DNA of 9,981 bases from CAYYHA01 sp964471535. GTDB lineage: Bacteria; Myxococcota; Myxococcia; SLRQ01. The stretch lies in contig CAYYHA010000151.1 of assembly GCA_964471535.1 (NCBI GenBank), positions 1-9,981 on the forward strand, written 5' to 3'. The notes beneath the pieces were generated by a model. The model saw only the letters and a program-made list of their open reading frames with translations. It searched no databases and was not told the DNA's origin. This document shows positions 1 to 8,782 of the stretch, piece by piece. Each line of letters begins with the position of its first letter. Within the stretch, counting starts at the first letter, position 1. Position numbers and translations under genes: made by a program.

Positions 1-143
1 GGGCTCGGGGTCGGGAAGGGGACGCAGCGCCTGCCCTACTGGGGGCCGGCCGGGCCGGCGGCGCCGGTGGATGCGGCCGGTCGACGCTACAGCGCCTGGG
101 GACGGTTGAGCACTGAACCAATTTTCAGTATCCGTCGAGAACG

Positions 144-147
<4 letters not shown>
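1..147 (+). CDS. 3' end of a gene upstream of dnaE2, possibly ImuB-like (Y-family polymerase homologue), partial
   Basis: The first 48 codons of the window are open in frame 1 and end at TGA 145-147. The third codon positions of roughly the first 37 codons are almost all G or C, as in the neighbouring genes, so this is very likely true coding sequence. The visible tail contains PVDAAGRRYSAWGRLSTEP, which loosely recalls the small beta-rich tail (a 'DAAGR..V..RG.LS..P' pattern) seen after the fingers in ImuB-type Y-family proteins. The stop overlaps the dnaE2 start as ATGA, the usual arrangement of imuB followed by dnaE2. ImuB is catalytically inactive and bridges DnaE2 to the sliding clamp. 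The identity rests mainly on context; the sequence alone is too short to prove it. The last eleven codons are AT-richer than the rest and carry the regulatory-looking palindrome described separately. Confidence 0.5.
106..134 (+). promoter_or_regulatory. Candidate sigma-70 promoter for dnaE2
   Basis: TTGAGC (106-111) and TATCCG (129-134) are separated by 17 bp, in an AT-rich dip inside otherwise very GC-rich sequence. The -35-like hexamer keeps TTGA and the -10-like hexamer keeps TAT. A start about seven bases after the -10 would fall near 141-144, at or next to the dnaE2 ATG. The transcript would then be leaderless or nearly so, which fits the weak ribosome site (only GAGAA at 137-141). The palindrome 113-128 fills the spacer. 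The match is modest and the promoter is an inference. Confidence 0.35.
113..128. promoter_or_regulatory. LexA-like operator (inverted repeat) before dnaE2
   Basis: CTGAACCAATTTTCAG is an inverted repeat with five perfect pairs in each arm (CTGAA/TTCAG) and a six-base centre. DnaE2 is a classic SOS gene, repressed by LexA in most bacteria that carry it. The arms resemble the CTnnA...TTCAG half-sites I recall being reported for Myxococcus LexA; the centre does not match well. It lies 16 bases upstream of the dnaE2 ATG and exactly within the spacer of the promoter-like hexamers, where a repressor would block polymerase. The repeat is seen directly; LexA binding is inferred. Confidence 0.4.
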
Positions 148-3194
<3,047 letters not shown>

Positions 3195-3232
3195 GTGGCC
3201 CGGTGGAGAGACGTTGCTAGGCTGCCACCAAA
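3195..3232 (+). other. Short spacer between dnaE2 and the cyclase gene
   Basis: This 38-bp gap holds no convincing promoter or terminator. GGTGG (3202-3206) can pair with CCACC (3225-3229), but the stem is only five bases with an 18-base loop and no T-run. An in-frame TAG at 3218-3220 limits the next gene's start to GTG 3233 or later. The cyclase may therefore be read through from dnaE2 or use a promoter inside dnaE2. Confidence 0.4.
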
Positions 3233-4483
3233 GTGGCGGAGCTACAGGAGAGCATCTCGGCGCGGCTCGCCGGAGCGGTGGAGGAGATCCTGCGCAGTGC
3301 CGCCCAGCGCGCGGAACGGATGGTGGCCCGCGTGCGCCTGGCCGGCTGGCTCGCGGTGAGCCTGGTGAACGGGATCGACTACCTCCTCAAGGGGAAGCTC
3401 GCCGTGCCGCTCCTGCTGACCTCCCTCTCCATGGCCACGCTCTCCCTCGGCATCCTCCTCATCCTCCGAAGGTGGCAGGTCGGGCCCACCGTCGGGATGG
3501 TCATTCCGCTTCTGGATGCCCTTTCCATGAGTCTCTTCCTCAACCTCTACGAGCCTCTGTGGGAGGCGATGGCCATCCCGATGGGGTCCCGCACCCTGGC
3601 CATCGGGATCTGCGCTGCGCTCCTCACCGTGACCGGAGCGCTCCGCCTGCGTCTGCGCAGCCTGGTGAGTGCCTCGGTGGGTGGCCTGGCCCTCATCCTC
3701 GCCAGCGAGCCGGTCGTCTTCGAACACCCGGGCACCTTCGTCCTGGCGCTGGTGCTGGTGGGCTCGGTGACCCTCATGACCTGGCAGCTGATGCAGCTGG
3801 TGCGCCGGGCGGTGCGGGCGGAGGTGGAGCGCAGCACCTTCACCCGCTTCCTGCCCGAGGCGGTCGTCCGTAACGCCTCTGACCCGGTGGCCCTCGTGAA
3901 ACAGCCACGCAAGGTGGAGGCAACGGTGCTGGTCACCGACCTGCGGGGCTTCACCGACTGGGCCGAGTCGCGGGATCCGACGGACGTCCTCGCCTATCTC
4001 ACCGAAGTGCAGGGCGGGCTGGCCTCGGCGGTGCGCGAGGCCGGCGGCCTGGTGGACAAGTTCCTGGGCGATGGCATGCTCGCGGTTTTCGGAGCACCCG
4101 AGCCGCGGGAGGACCACCGCGATCGGGCGCTCGAGGCGGCCCTGCGCATCCGCGACTTCCTCGAGGCGTTCCGGCGCGCACACGCCGAGGCCCCCCGGCT
4201 GGGGATGGCCATCCACTCGGGGCCGCTGGTCGTTGGCTGTGTGGGCGACAGCCTGCGCCTGGAGTTCACCATCCTGGGCGACACGGTGAACACCGCCTCC
4301 CGCTTGGAGGGGCTCACCAAATCGCTGAGCCTGGACCTCCTGGTCAGCGAGCAGGCACTCCAAGGTGTCGATCGGGCACGGGTCGAGGCGCTCTCGCTCA
4401 GGCCCCTCGGCCCGGTGCAGGTCCGAGGCCGGACGGAAGCGGTGGCGGTCTACGGCAGCCGGGCGCTATCCTCATTGGCGTGA
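3233..4483 (+). CDS. Membrane-anchored class III adenylate cyclase
   Basis: This 416-residue protein is predicted to make cyclic AMP from ATP at the inner membrane. A short amphipathic start is followed by about six hydrophobic segments (near 36-52, 56-78, 84-105, 119-138, 144-163 and 167-190). A linker with a TRFLPEAVV motif (204-212) leads to one catalytic domain (about 225-412). Both metal aspartates are present: D236 (TDLRGF) and D280 (KFLGDG). The transition-state pair N353 and R357 is present in GDTVNTASRLE. Base-selecting residues are K276 and T346, a Lys/Thr pair typical of bacterial adenylate rather than guanylate cyclases. All catalytic residues are complementary across a homodimer, so it should work as a dimer. 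The six-helix sensor half matches no domain I can name. The GTG start is forced by the in-frame TAG at 3218; no good Shine-Dalgarno is visible. Its stop overlaps the FHA gene start. Confidence 0.93.
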   Translation: MAELQESISARLAGAVEEILRSAAQRAERMVARVRLAGWLAVSLVNGIDYLLKGKLAVPLLLTSLSMATLSLGILLILRRWQVGPTVGMVIPLLDALSMSLFLNLYEPLWEAMAIPMGSRTLAIGICAALLTVTGALRLRLRSLVSASVGGLALILASEPVVFEHPGTFVLALVLVGSVTLMTWQLMQLVRRAVRAEVERSTFTRFLPEAVVRNASDPVALVKQPRKVEATVLVTDLRGFTDWAESRDPTDVLAYLTEVQGGLASAVREAGGLVDKFLGDGMLAVFGAPEPREDHRDRALEAALRIRDFLEAFRRAHAEAPRLGMAIHSGPLVVGCVGDSLRLEFTILGDTVNTASRLEGLTKSLSLDLLVSEQALQGVDRARVEALSLRPLGPVQVRGRTEAVAVYGSRALSSLA

Positions 4484-5010
4484 CGACCCTGGGCGAAGTG
4501 GCGGCGCGCGACGGCGCCCTCGACGAAGGGGCCTTCCTCGCCCGGCATCCGCATCCGGTCCTGCTGCACCCGCCCCTCGACAGCCAGCCGGGGCTCTCCG
4601 GTTTCCAGACGGATCTGACCGACGCCCGGAGCACCCTCGAGGAGATCGACAAACACCTGACGACGCGGCCGAGTCTCCTCGTCACCCCGGTGGTGAAGAA
4701 GGACGGCAACCTCTTCCCTAGCCGCATCTGCCTCGGCCGCACCCGCAACAACGATCTCGTGATCCTGCATCCCCGCATCTCGAAGTTTCATGCCTACTTC
4801 ACCACCGGAGAGGAGGGCGCCTATTTCATCACCGATGCGGGCTCGACCAACGGCACCTTCCTCGATGGCAAGCGCCTTCCCACCCAGCGTCGCGTGCCCC
4901 TGCGCGATCGGTGCATCATCAGCCTAGGCCGCCATTTCCACTTCCGCTTCCACACGCCCGAGGGCTTCTACCTGGTGGCGCGGGCGCTGTGGCAGCAGGG
5001 ACTGCACTGA
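4480..5010 (+). CDS. FHA-domain (phosphothreonine-binding) protein
   Basis: This 176-residue soluble protein has a C-terminal forkhead-associated domain (about 65-165) that should bind phosphothreonine peptides. The conserved positions are all present: G86-R87 (LGRTRNND), S101 and H104 (ISKFH), and N124-G125 (GSTNGTFLDG). The first 60 or so residues form no domain I recognise and contain a short acidic helix-like stretch (about 45-60). No signal peptide or membrane segment is seen. Its GTG start overlaps the cyclase TGA as GTGA and lacks its own Shine-Dalgarno, so it is probably translated by coupling to the cyclase at similar levels. FHA and class III cyclase domains often occur together, either fused or adjacent, in signalling-rich bacteria. 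A Ser/Thr-kinase-controlled scaffold for the cyclase is a reasonable guess, but no kinase gene lies in this window. Confidence 0.92.
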   Translation: MTTLGEVAARDGALDEGAFLARHPHPVLLHPPLDSQPGLSGFQTDLTDARSTLEEIDKHLTTRPSLLVTPVVKKDGNLFPSRICLGRTRNNDLVILHPRISKFHAYFTTGEEGAYFITDAGSTNGTFLDGKRLPTQRRVPLRDRCIISLGRHFHFRFHTPEGFYLVARALWQQGLH

Positions 5011-5039
5011 GCCCCGAGGGCGGCGGGATCACCACGGCA

Positions 5040-5061
5040 CGGCGGCCCATGCGGGCCGCCG
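5040..5061. terminator. GC-rich hairpin A after the FHA gene
   Basis: A perfect 9-bp stem (CGGCGGCCC / GGGCCGCCG) with the loop ATGC lies 30 bp after the FHA stop and before a convergent gene. No T-run follows on either strand, so it may stop or slow polymerase through stem strength alone, or act with Rho. Its right arm is shared with hairpin B. Confidence 0.55.
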
Positions 5062-5077
5062 CAGCGGCGCGGCGGCC
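5054..5077. terminator. GC-rich hairpin B, overlapping hairpin A
   Basis: A second perfect 9-bp stem (GGCCGCCGC at 5054-5062 with GCGGCGGCC at 5069-5077) has a six-base loop. It uses the same middle arm as hairpin A, so only one can form at a time. From the minus strand, B would be made first, 15 bp after the stop of the IYD-like gene. The two together suit a bidirectional terminator between convergent genes. Confidence 0.5.
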
Positions 5078-5091
5078 TCGCCTCCGCTTCG

Positions 5092-5766
5092 TTACCGCTC
5101 GACGAGCACCTCCGACAGCGACTTGCGCGCCAGATCGGGGACCTGGCAGCCCGGCGCCGGATAGCCGACAGGGATGAGTAGATAGGGGCGCTCGTTCTCC
5201 GGCCGCTCGAGGATCTCGGCGAGGAAGCGCATGGGGCTTGGCGTGTGGGTGAGCGTGGCCAGGCCGGCGTGGTGGAGCGCCGCGAGGAGGAAGCCGCAGG
5301 CGATGCCCACCGACTCCTGCACGTAGTAGTGGCGGGCGTCGGGCTCCTTCCCAAAGCGCTGGGCGAACACGGCGATGAGCGCCGGCGCGTCCTCGAGGAA
5401 AGGCTTCTCCGCATCGGTGCCGAAGGGGCGCACGTCCTCGAGCCAACGTTCGGGCGCCCGGCCCCCGTAGAAGGCGCGCTCCTCCTCCTCGGCCGCCTCC
5501 CGGATGCGCCGCTTGATCGCAGGGTCGGTGACCAGGACGAAGGTCCAGGGCTGCTTGTGGGCTCCCGAGGGGGCGGTGGCCGCCGCTGCGATGCAGCGGC
5601 GCACCACCTCGAGGTCGATGGGCTCGCTGGAGAAGTGCCGGACCGAGCGCCGCCGCCGCAGGGTCTCGAAGAACGCGTCGGCGCGGCGGCGCATCTCCTC
5701 GGGCGCGAGGCGCTGGAAGGCGAGGGGGCGGGTCGGGTGTTCTTCCTCGGACATGCCCCATCCCAT
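5092..5766 (-). CDS. Iodotyrosine deiodinase-like FMN nitroreductase-fold protein
   Basis: This 224-residue FMN protein of the nitroreductase superfamily most resembles iodotyrosine deiodinase (IYD), which removes halogen from halotyrosines reductively. RRRRSVRHFS (37-46) fits the FMN phosphate site. TAPSGAHKQPWTFV (64-77), HYYVQESVGIACG (146-158) and IPVGYP (198-203) are IYD-like. The lid triad that holds the substrate's amino acid group aligns by spacing: E96, Y100 and K121, with W108, D111 and A127-P128 also matching the mammalian enzyme without gaps, from memory of that sequence. There is no membrane anchor, as expected for bacterial IYDs. The ATG at 5766 is chosen because AGGTGG lies six bases upstream; ATG at 5754 is the alternative (220 residues) without a good site. 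The gene is convergent with the FHA gene and divergent from the SNF2 gene. It could be a nitroreductase with another substrate, but the triad argues for halotyrosine or tyrosine-like ligands. Confidence 0.88.
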   Translation of the reverse strand: MGWGMSEEEHPTRPLAFQRLAPEEMRRRADAFFETLRRRRSVRHFSSEPIDLEVVRRCIAAAATAPSGAHKQPWTFVLVTDPAIKRRIREAAEEEERAFYGGRAPERWLEDVRPFGTDAEKPFLEDAPALIAVFAQRFGKEPDARHYYVQESVGIACGFLLAALHHAGLATLTHTPSPMRFLAEILERPENERPYLLIPVGYPAPGCQVPDLARKSLSEVLVER

Positions 5767-5799
5767 AGCACGCCACCTGGGGTAGAACACCGTCGCACC
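5767..5799. promoter_or_regulatory. 33-bp divergent intergenic region
   Basis: Only 33 bp separate the start codons of the IYD-like gene (minus) and the SNF2 gene (plus). TAGAAC at 5783-5788 is a possible -10 for the SNF2 gene, 11 bases before its GTG, which would give a leader of only a few bases. No -35 match is seen. Any promoter for either gene must extend into the other's coding sequence. This is a weak assignment. Confidence 0.25.
5773..5778 (-). promoter_or_regulatory. Shine-Dalgarno of the IYD-like gene
   Basis: Read on the minus strand this is AGGTGG, six bases before the ATG at 5766-5764. It favours that start over the in-frame ATG twelve bases downstream (5754). Confidence 0.5.
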
Positions 5800-8712
5800 G
5801 TGAGCGCCGCCGCCCTCGAAGACCTCTTCCGCGAGATCCGCGAAGCCAGCGAGCCCCGCGCCTGGTCGCGAGGCGTGCACGTCGCTCGCGGGGAGGGGGG
5901 GGTGAGCGAGGACCGCTGCGAGGCGGGCGAGGTGGTGCTCTGGGTGGAGGACGCGTCGGGGCACGGGCACACGGTGCAGCTCGATCTCGAGGGTCTCGAT
6001 TGGGCCTGCGGGTGCGAGGCGGAGGAGGACCCCTGTGCCCACGTCTGCGCCGCGGTGATCGCCGCGCAGCAGGCAAGGCGCAGCGGGCGGCCGCTGCCCC
6101 GCCGCCGCGCACCCGAGCCGGGGCGGATTGGCTATCGGCTGCGCCGGACGCCGCAGGGCCTCGACTTCCAGCGGGTCCTCGTGCGGGCCGGTGGCGAGGC
6201 ACCGCTGCACCACTCGGTGGCGACCTTGGCCCTGGGCCGCAGCGAGGGTCCGGTCCACGTCACCCCCGCCGATCGGGAGGTGGAGCGGGTGCTCGGCCGG
6301 CAGCTCTCGGGGACGCTCCTCCGCTCGGTGTGGCCCAGGCTCCTGCGCGCCCTCGCCGGCGTCTCCGATCTGACGCTGGACGGTGAGCGCATCTACGCCT
6401 CCACGCAAGCGCGGGGCGTGGTCGCCGAGCTCCGGGAGCGAGGGCGCGGCTTCTTCCTTCGCCTCGTGCAGGACCCGGAGATCGAGGAGATCTTCCCCAG
6501 TGGCGTCGTGCGGTGCCAGGACCGCCTCCACCCGGTGGCGACGCCCGACCTCTCGAGCGAGGAGCTTCAGCGCTACAAGCGGGGCGTCTTCTTCGAAGAG
6601 GGCGAGGCGGCGCGCCTCGTCGGGGAGGTGCTTCCCTGGCTGGAGACCCGGGTGCCGGTGCACGTGAAGGCCCGGCGCCTTCCCGGACGGAGCGATGCGG
6701 CGCCCCGCATCCACCTCGAGACGCGCCGGGAGGGGGACGGGCTCTCGGTACTCGCGACCCTCGTCTACGGCGATCCACCGGTGGCGCGGGTGGACGCCGG
6801 CCGCCTCGTCCGCCTCGGCGACGCGCCGGTGCCAAAGCGGGACGAGGCCGCCGAGCGGCGCCTGGTCCACGAGCTGATGCAGACCCTGGGCCTCGAGCTG
6901 GGACGGCGGCAGGTCTTCACCGGCGCTTCGGCGATGGAGATGGCCCGGCGCATCGAGGCCTGCGACGGCCCTCTACGCAGCGAGGCACACGTCGACTTCC
7001 TCCCCGCACCCGCGCTCTTACCCCACTTTGAGGTGCACGAGGACGGCTTCGACCTCTCCTTCGAGTCGCCGGGGCGGGGGACGGTTGCCGGGCGGGTCGT
7101 GATCGAGGCCTGGCTGGCGGGGCAGGCGCACGTGCTCCTCGATGGGGGAGGCATGGCACCACTTCCCAGCGACTGGCTCGAGCGCTTCGGACCCCTCCTC
7201 GCCGACCTCTATGCCGCCCGAGGGGAGCGCGCAGAGCTGCCCGCGGTGCTCCTGCCCGACCTCGCGCGCCTCTGCGAGGCCCTCGAGGTTCCGCCGCCGC
7301 CTCGCTTCGAGCGGCTCCAAACGCTTCTCGCGGGCGAGGGGCAGCCCGAGCCAAGTCTACCGCCGGACCTACGCGCTACCCTGCGCGGATACCAGCGGGA
7401 GGGGGTGCGCTGGCTCGCCGCGCTGCGCGATGCGGGCCTCGGCGGGCTCCTCGCCGACGACATGGGGCTGGGAAAGACCCTGCAGGCGCTTGCGGTACTC
7501 GAGGGACGCAGTCTCGTGGTGGCGCCGACCAGCGTGCTGCACAACTGGGTGGACGAGGCGCGGCGCTTTCGTCCCGGGCTCGTGGTGCAGCGCTACCACG
7601 GCCCAACGCGCCGCCTCGACCCCTCGGCACAGCTGGTGGTGACCAGCTACGGGGTGCTGCGCCAGGACGCGGACCGCCTGGCAGAGGTCAGCTGGGACGC
7701 GGTGGTCCTCGACGAGGCACAGGCGATCAAGAATCCGGACAGCCAGGTGGCGCGCGCCGCCTACCGGCTGCCGGGGCGCTTTCGGCTCGCACTCACGGGA
7801 ACGCCGGTGGAGAACCGCCTCGAAGAGCTGTGGAGCGCCCTTCACTTCGCCACTCCAGGGCTCCTCGGTTCGCGCACCGACTTCGACCGGCGCTACGCGC
7901 GGCCCATCGCCGCGGGCGAGGTGGGGGTCGCCGAGCGCCTACGGCGACGCATCAAGCCCTTCGTCCTGCGCCGTCTCAAGTCGGAGGTCGCGCGCGAGCT
8001 GCCGCCTCGCACCGACCGGGTGCTGCGCTGCCATCTTGCGCCCGAGGAGCGGGCGCTCTACGACGCGGTCGCCGTCGCCGCTCGGGAGGAGGTCGCGCGG
8101 CACCTGTCCCAGGATGGCGGCGTGATGGCGGCCCTCGAGGCGCTGCTGCGGCTGCGCCAGGCGGCCTGCCATCCCGGCCTGCTCCCCGGGCAGCGCGCCG
8201 ATCGATCCGCCAAGGTGGATCTGCTGCTCGAGACCCTCGAGGAGGTGGTCTCGGAGGGGCACCGCTCACTCGTTTTCTCCCAATGGACCTCGCTCCTCGA
8301 TCGGATCGAGCCGCACCTCGAGGCCGCAGGCATCGCCTTCCTGCGCCTCGATGGGAGCACCCGGGACCGGGAGGCGGTGGTCAGGCGTTTTCAGGCAGAG
8401 GAGGGACCGCCGGTGATGCTGGTCTCACTGAAGGCGGGGGGCAGCGGGCTCAACCTCACCGCGGCCGACCACGTCTTCCTCCTCGACCCCTGGTGGAACC
8501 CCGCGGTGGAGGATCAGGCGGCGGGTCGTGCCCACCGGATTGGACAGGTGCGCCCGGTGGTGGTCCACCGTCTGATCGCGGCGGACACGGTGGACGAACG
8601 CATCCTCGAGTTGCAAGAGCGAAAGCGCGGCCTCGCCGAGGCGGCCCTCGGCGAAGCGGATGCGGCGGCGCGGCTCTCCCGCGAGGATCTCCTCGCGCTC
8701 CTCGAAGGCTGA
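5800..8712 (+). CDS. SWIM zinc-finger SNF2-family DEAD/DEAH-like ATPase (helicase superfamily 2)
   Basis: This 970-residue SNF2-type ATPase is likely a DNA or RNA-polymerase translocase related to the bacterial HepA/RapA and SWIM-SNF2 group. Near the N-terminus, CxCx6CxH (C70, C72, C79, H81) is a SWIM finger, normally a nucleic-acid or protein contact. Residues about 100-520 form a long region I cannot name. The ATPase core starts at LRGYQREGVRW (528): Walker A DDMGLGKT with K559, motif II DEAQ (638-641), motif III LTGTPVENR (about 667-675), the helicase C domain (about 790-930) with SLKAGGSGLNLT, and motif VI RAHRIGQ (910-916). All core motifs are intact, so it should be active. DEAQ instead of DEAH is common in bacterial SNF2 proteins. 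GTG 5800 is the first start after the divergent gene and begins a helical, charged N-terminus; no clear Shine-Dalgarno is visible. The cellular role is not known from sequence. Confidence 0.93.
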   Translation: MSAAALEDLFREIREASEPRAWSRGVHVARGEGGVSEDRCEAGEVVLWVEDASGHGHTVQLDLEGLDWACGCEAEEDPCAHVCAAVIAAQQARRSGRPLPRRRAPEPGRIGYRLRRTPQGLDFQRVLVRAGGEAPLHHSVATLALGRSEGPVHVTPADREVERVLGRQLSGTLLRSVWPRLLRALAGVSDLTLDGERIYASTQARGVVAELRERGRGFFLRLVQDPEIEEIFPSGVVRCQDRLHPVATPDLSSEELQRYKRGVFFEEGEAARLVGEVLPWLETRVPVHVKARRLPGRSDAAPRIHLETRREGDGLSVLATLVYGDPPVARVDAGRLVRLGDAPVPKRDEAAERRLVHELMQTLGLELGRRQVFTGASAMEMARRIEACDGPLRSEAHVDFLPAPALLPHFEVHEDGFDLSFESPGRGTVAGRVVIEAWLAGQAHVLLDGGGMAPLPSDWLERFGPLLADLYAARGERAELPAVLLPDLARLCEALEVPPPPRFERLQTLLAGEGQPEPSLPPDLRATLRGYQREGVRWLAALRDAGLGGLLADDMGLGKTLQALAVLEGRSLVVAPTSVLHNWVDEARRFRPGLVVQRYHGPTRRLDPSAQLVVTSYGVLRQDADRLAEVSWDAVVLDEAQAIKNPDSQVARAAYRLPGRFRLALTGTPVENRLEELWSALHFATPGLLGSRTDFDRRYARPIAAGEVGVAERLRRRIKPFVLRRLKSEVARELPPRTDRVLRCHLAPEERALYDAVAVAAREEVARHLSQDGGVMAALEALLRLRQAACHPGLLPGQRADRSAKVDLLLETLEEVVSEGHRSLVFSQWTSLLDRIEPHLEAAGIAFLRLDGSTRDREAVVRRFQAEEGPPVMLVSLKAGGSGLNLTAADHVFLLDPWWNPAVEDQAAGRAHRIGQVRPVVVHRLIAADTVDERILELQERKRGLAEAALGEADAAARLSREDLLALLEG

Positions 8713-8752
8713 ACGAAGGTGGACCGCAGGCAAGCGAGAGAGGCGAGATGCG

Positions 8753-8782
8753 ATGACGGCGAAGCGACGGAGGCGCGCGTGA
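8753..8782 (+). other. Possible nine-codon leader ORF before the Lnb-like gene
   Basis: ATG 8753 opens a short frame encoding MTAKRRRRA whose TGA (8780-8782) overlaps the downstream GTG start as GTGA. An AGAGAGGCGAG stretch sits just upstream and could serve as its ribosome site. If translated, it would couple ribosomes onto the next start. It may equally be chance; the next gene has its own good Shine-Dalgarno. Confidence 0.2.
8769..8773 (+). promoter_or_regulatory. Shine-Dalgarno of the Lnb-like gene
   Basis: GGAGG five bases before GTG 8779. It decides the start: the resulting N-terminus is a textbook signal peptide, whereas the two nearby ATGs (8748, 8753) are in other frames and end at once. 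Confidence 0.6.

Noticed and set aside
3242..4363. Minus-strand open frame of 373 codons opposite the cyclase gene
   Set aside because: It lies antisense to a gene with complete catalytic motifs, is rich in His, Gln and Glu without pattern, and has no sensible upstream signal.
5245..5799. Upstream extension of the SNF2 plus-strand frame to give a 1155-residue protein
   Set aside because: It is antisense to the well-supported IYD-like gene, and the encoded stretch shows no family resemblance. GTG 5800 gives a clean N-terminus.
5767..6870. Upstream extension of the IYD-like minus-strand frame to give a 592-residue protein
   Set aside because: The extension lies wholly antisense to the SNF2 gene and its SWIM finger, has no recognisable domain, and IYD-family proteins begin close to the chosen ATG, which has its own Shine-Dalgarno.
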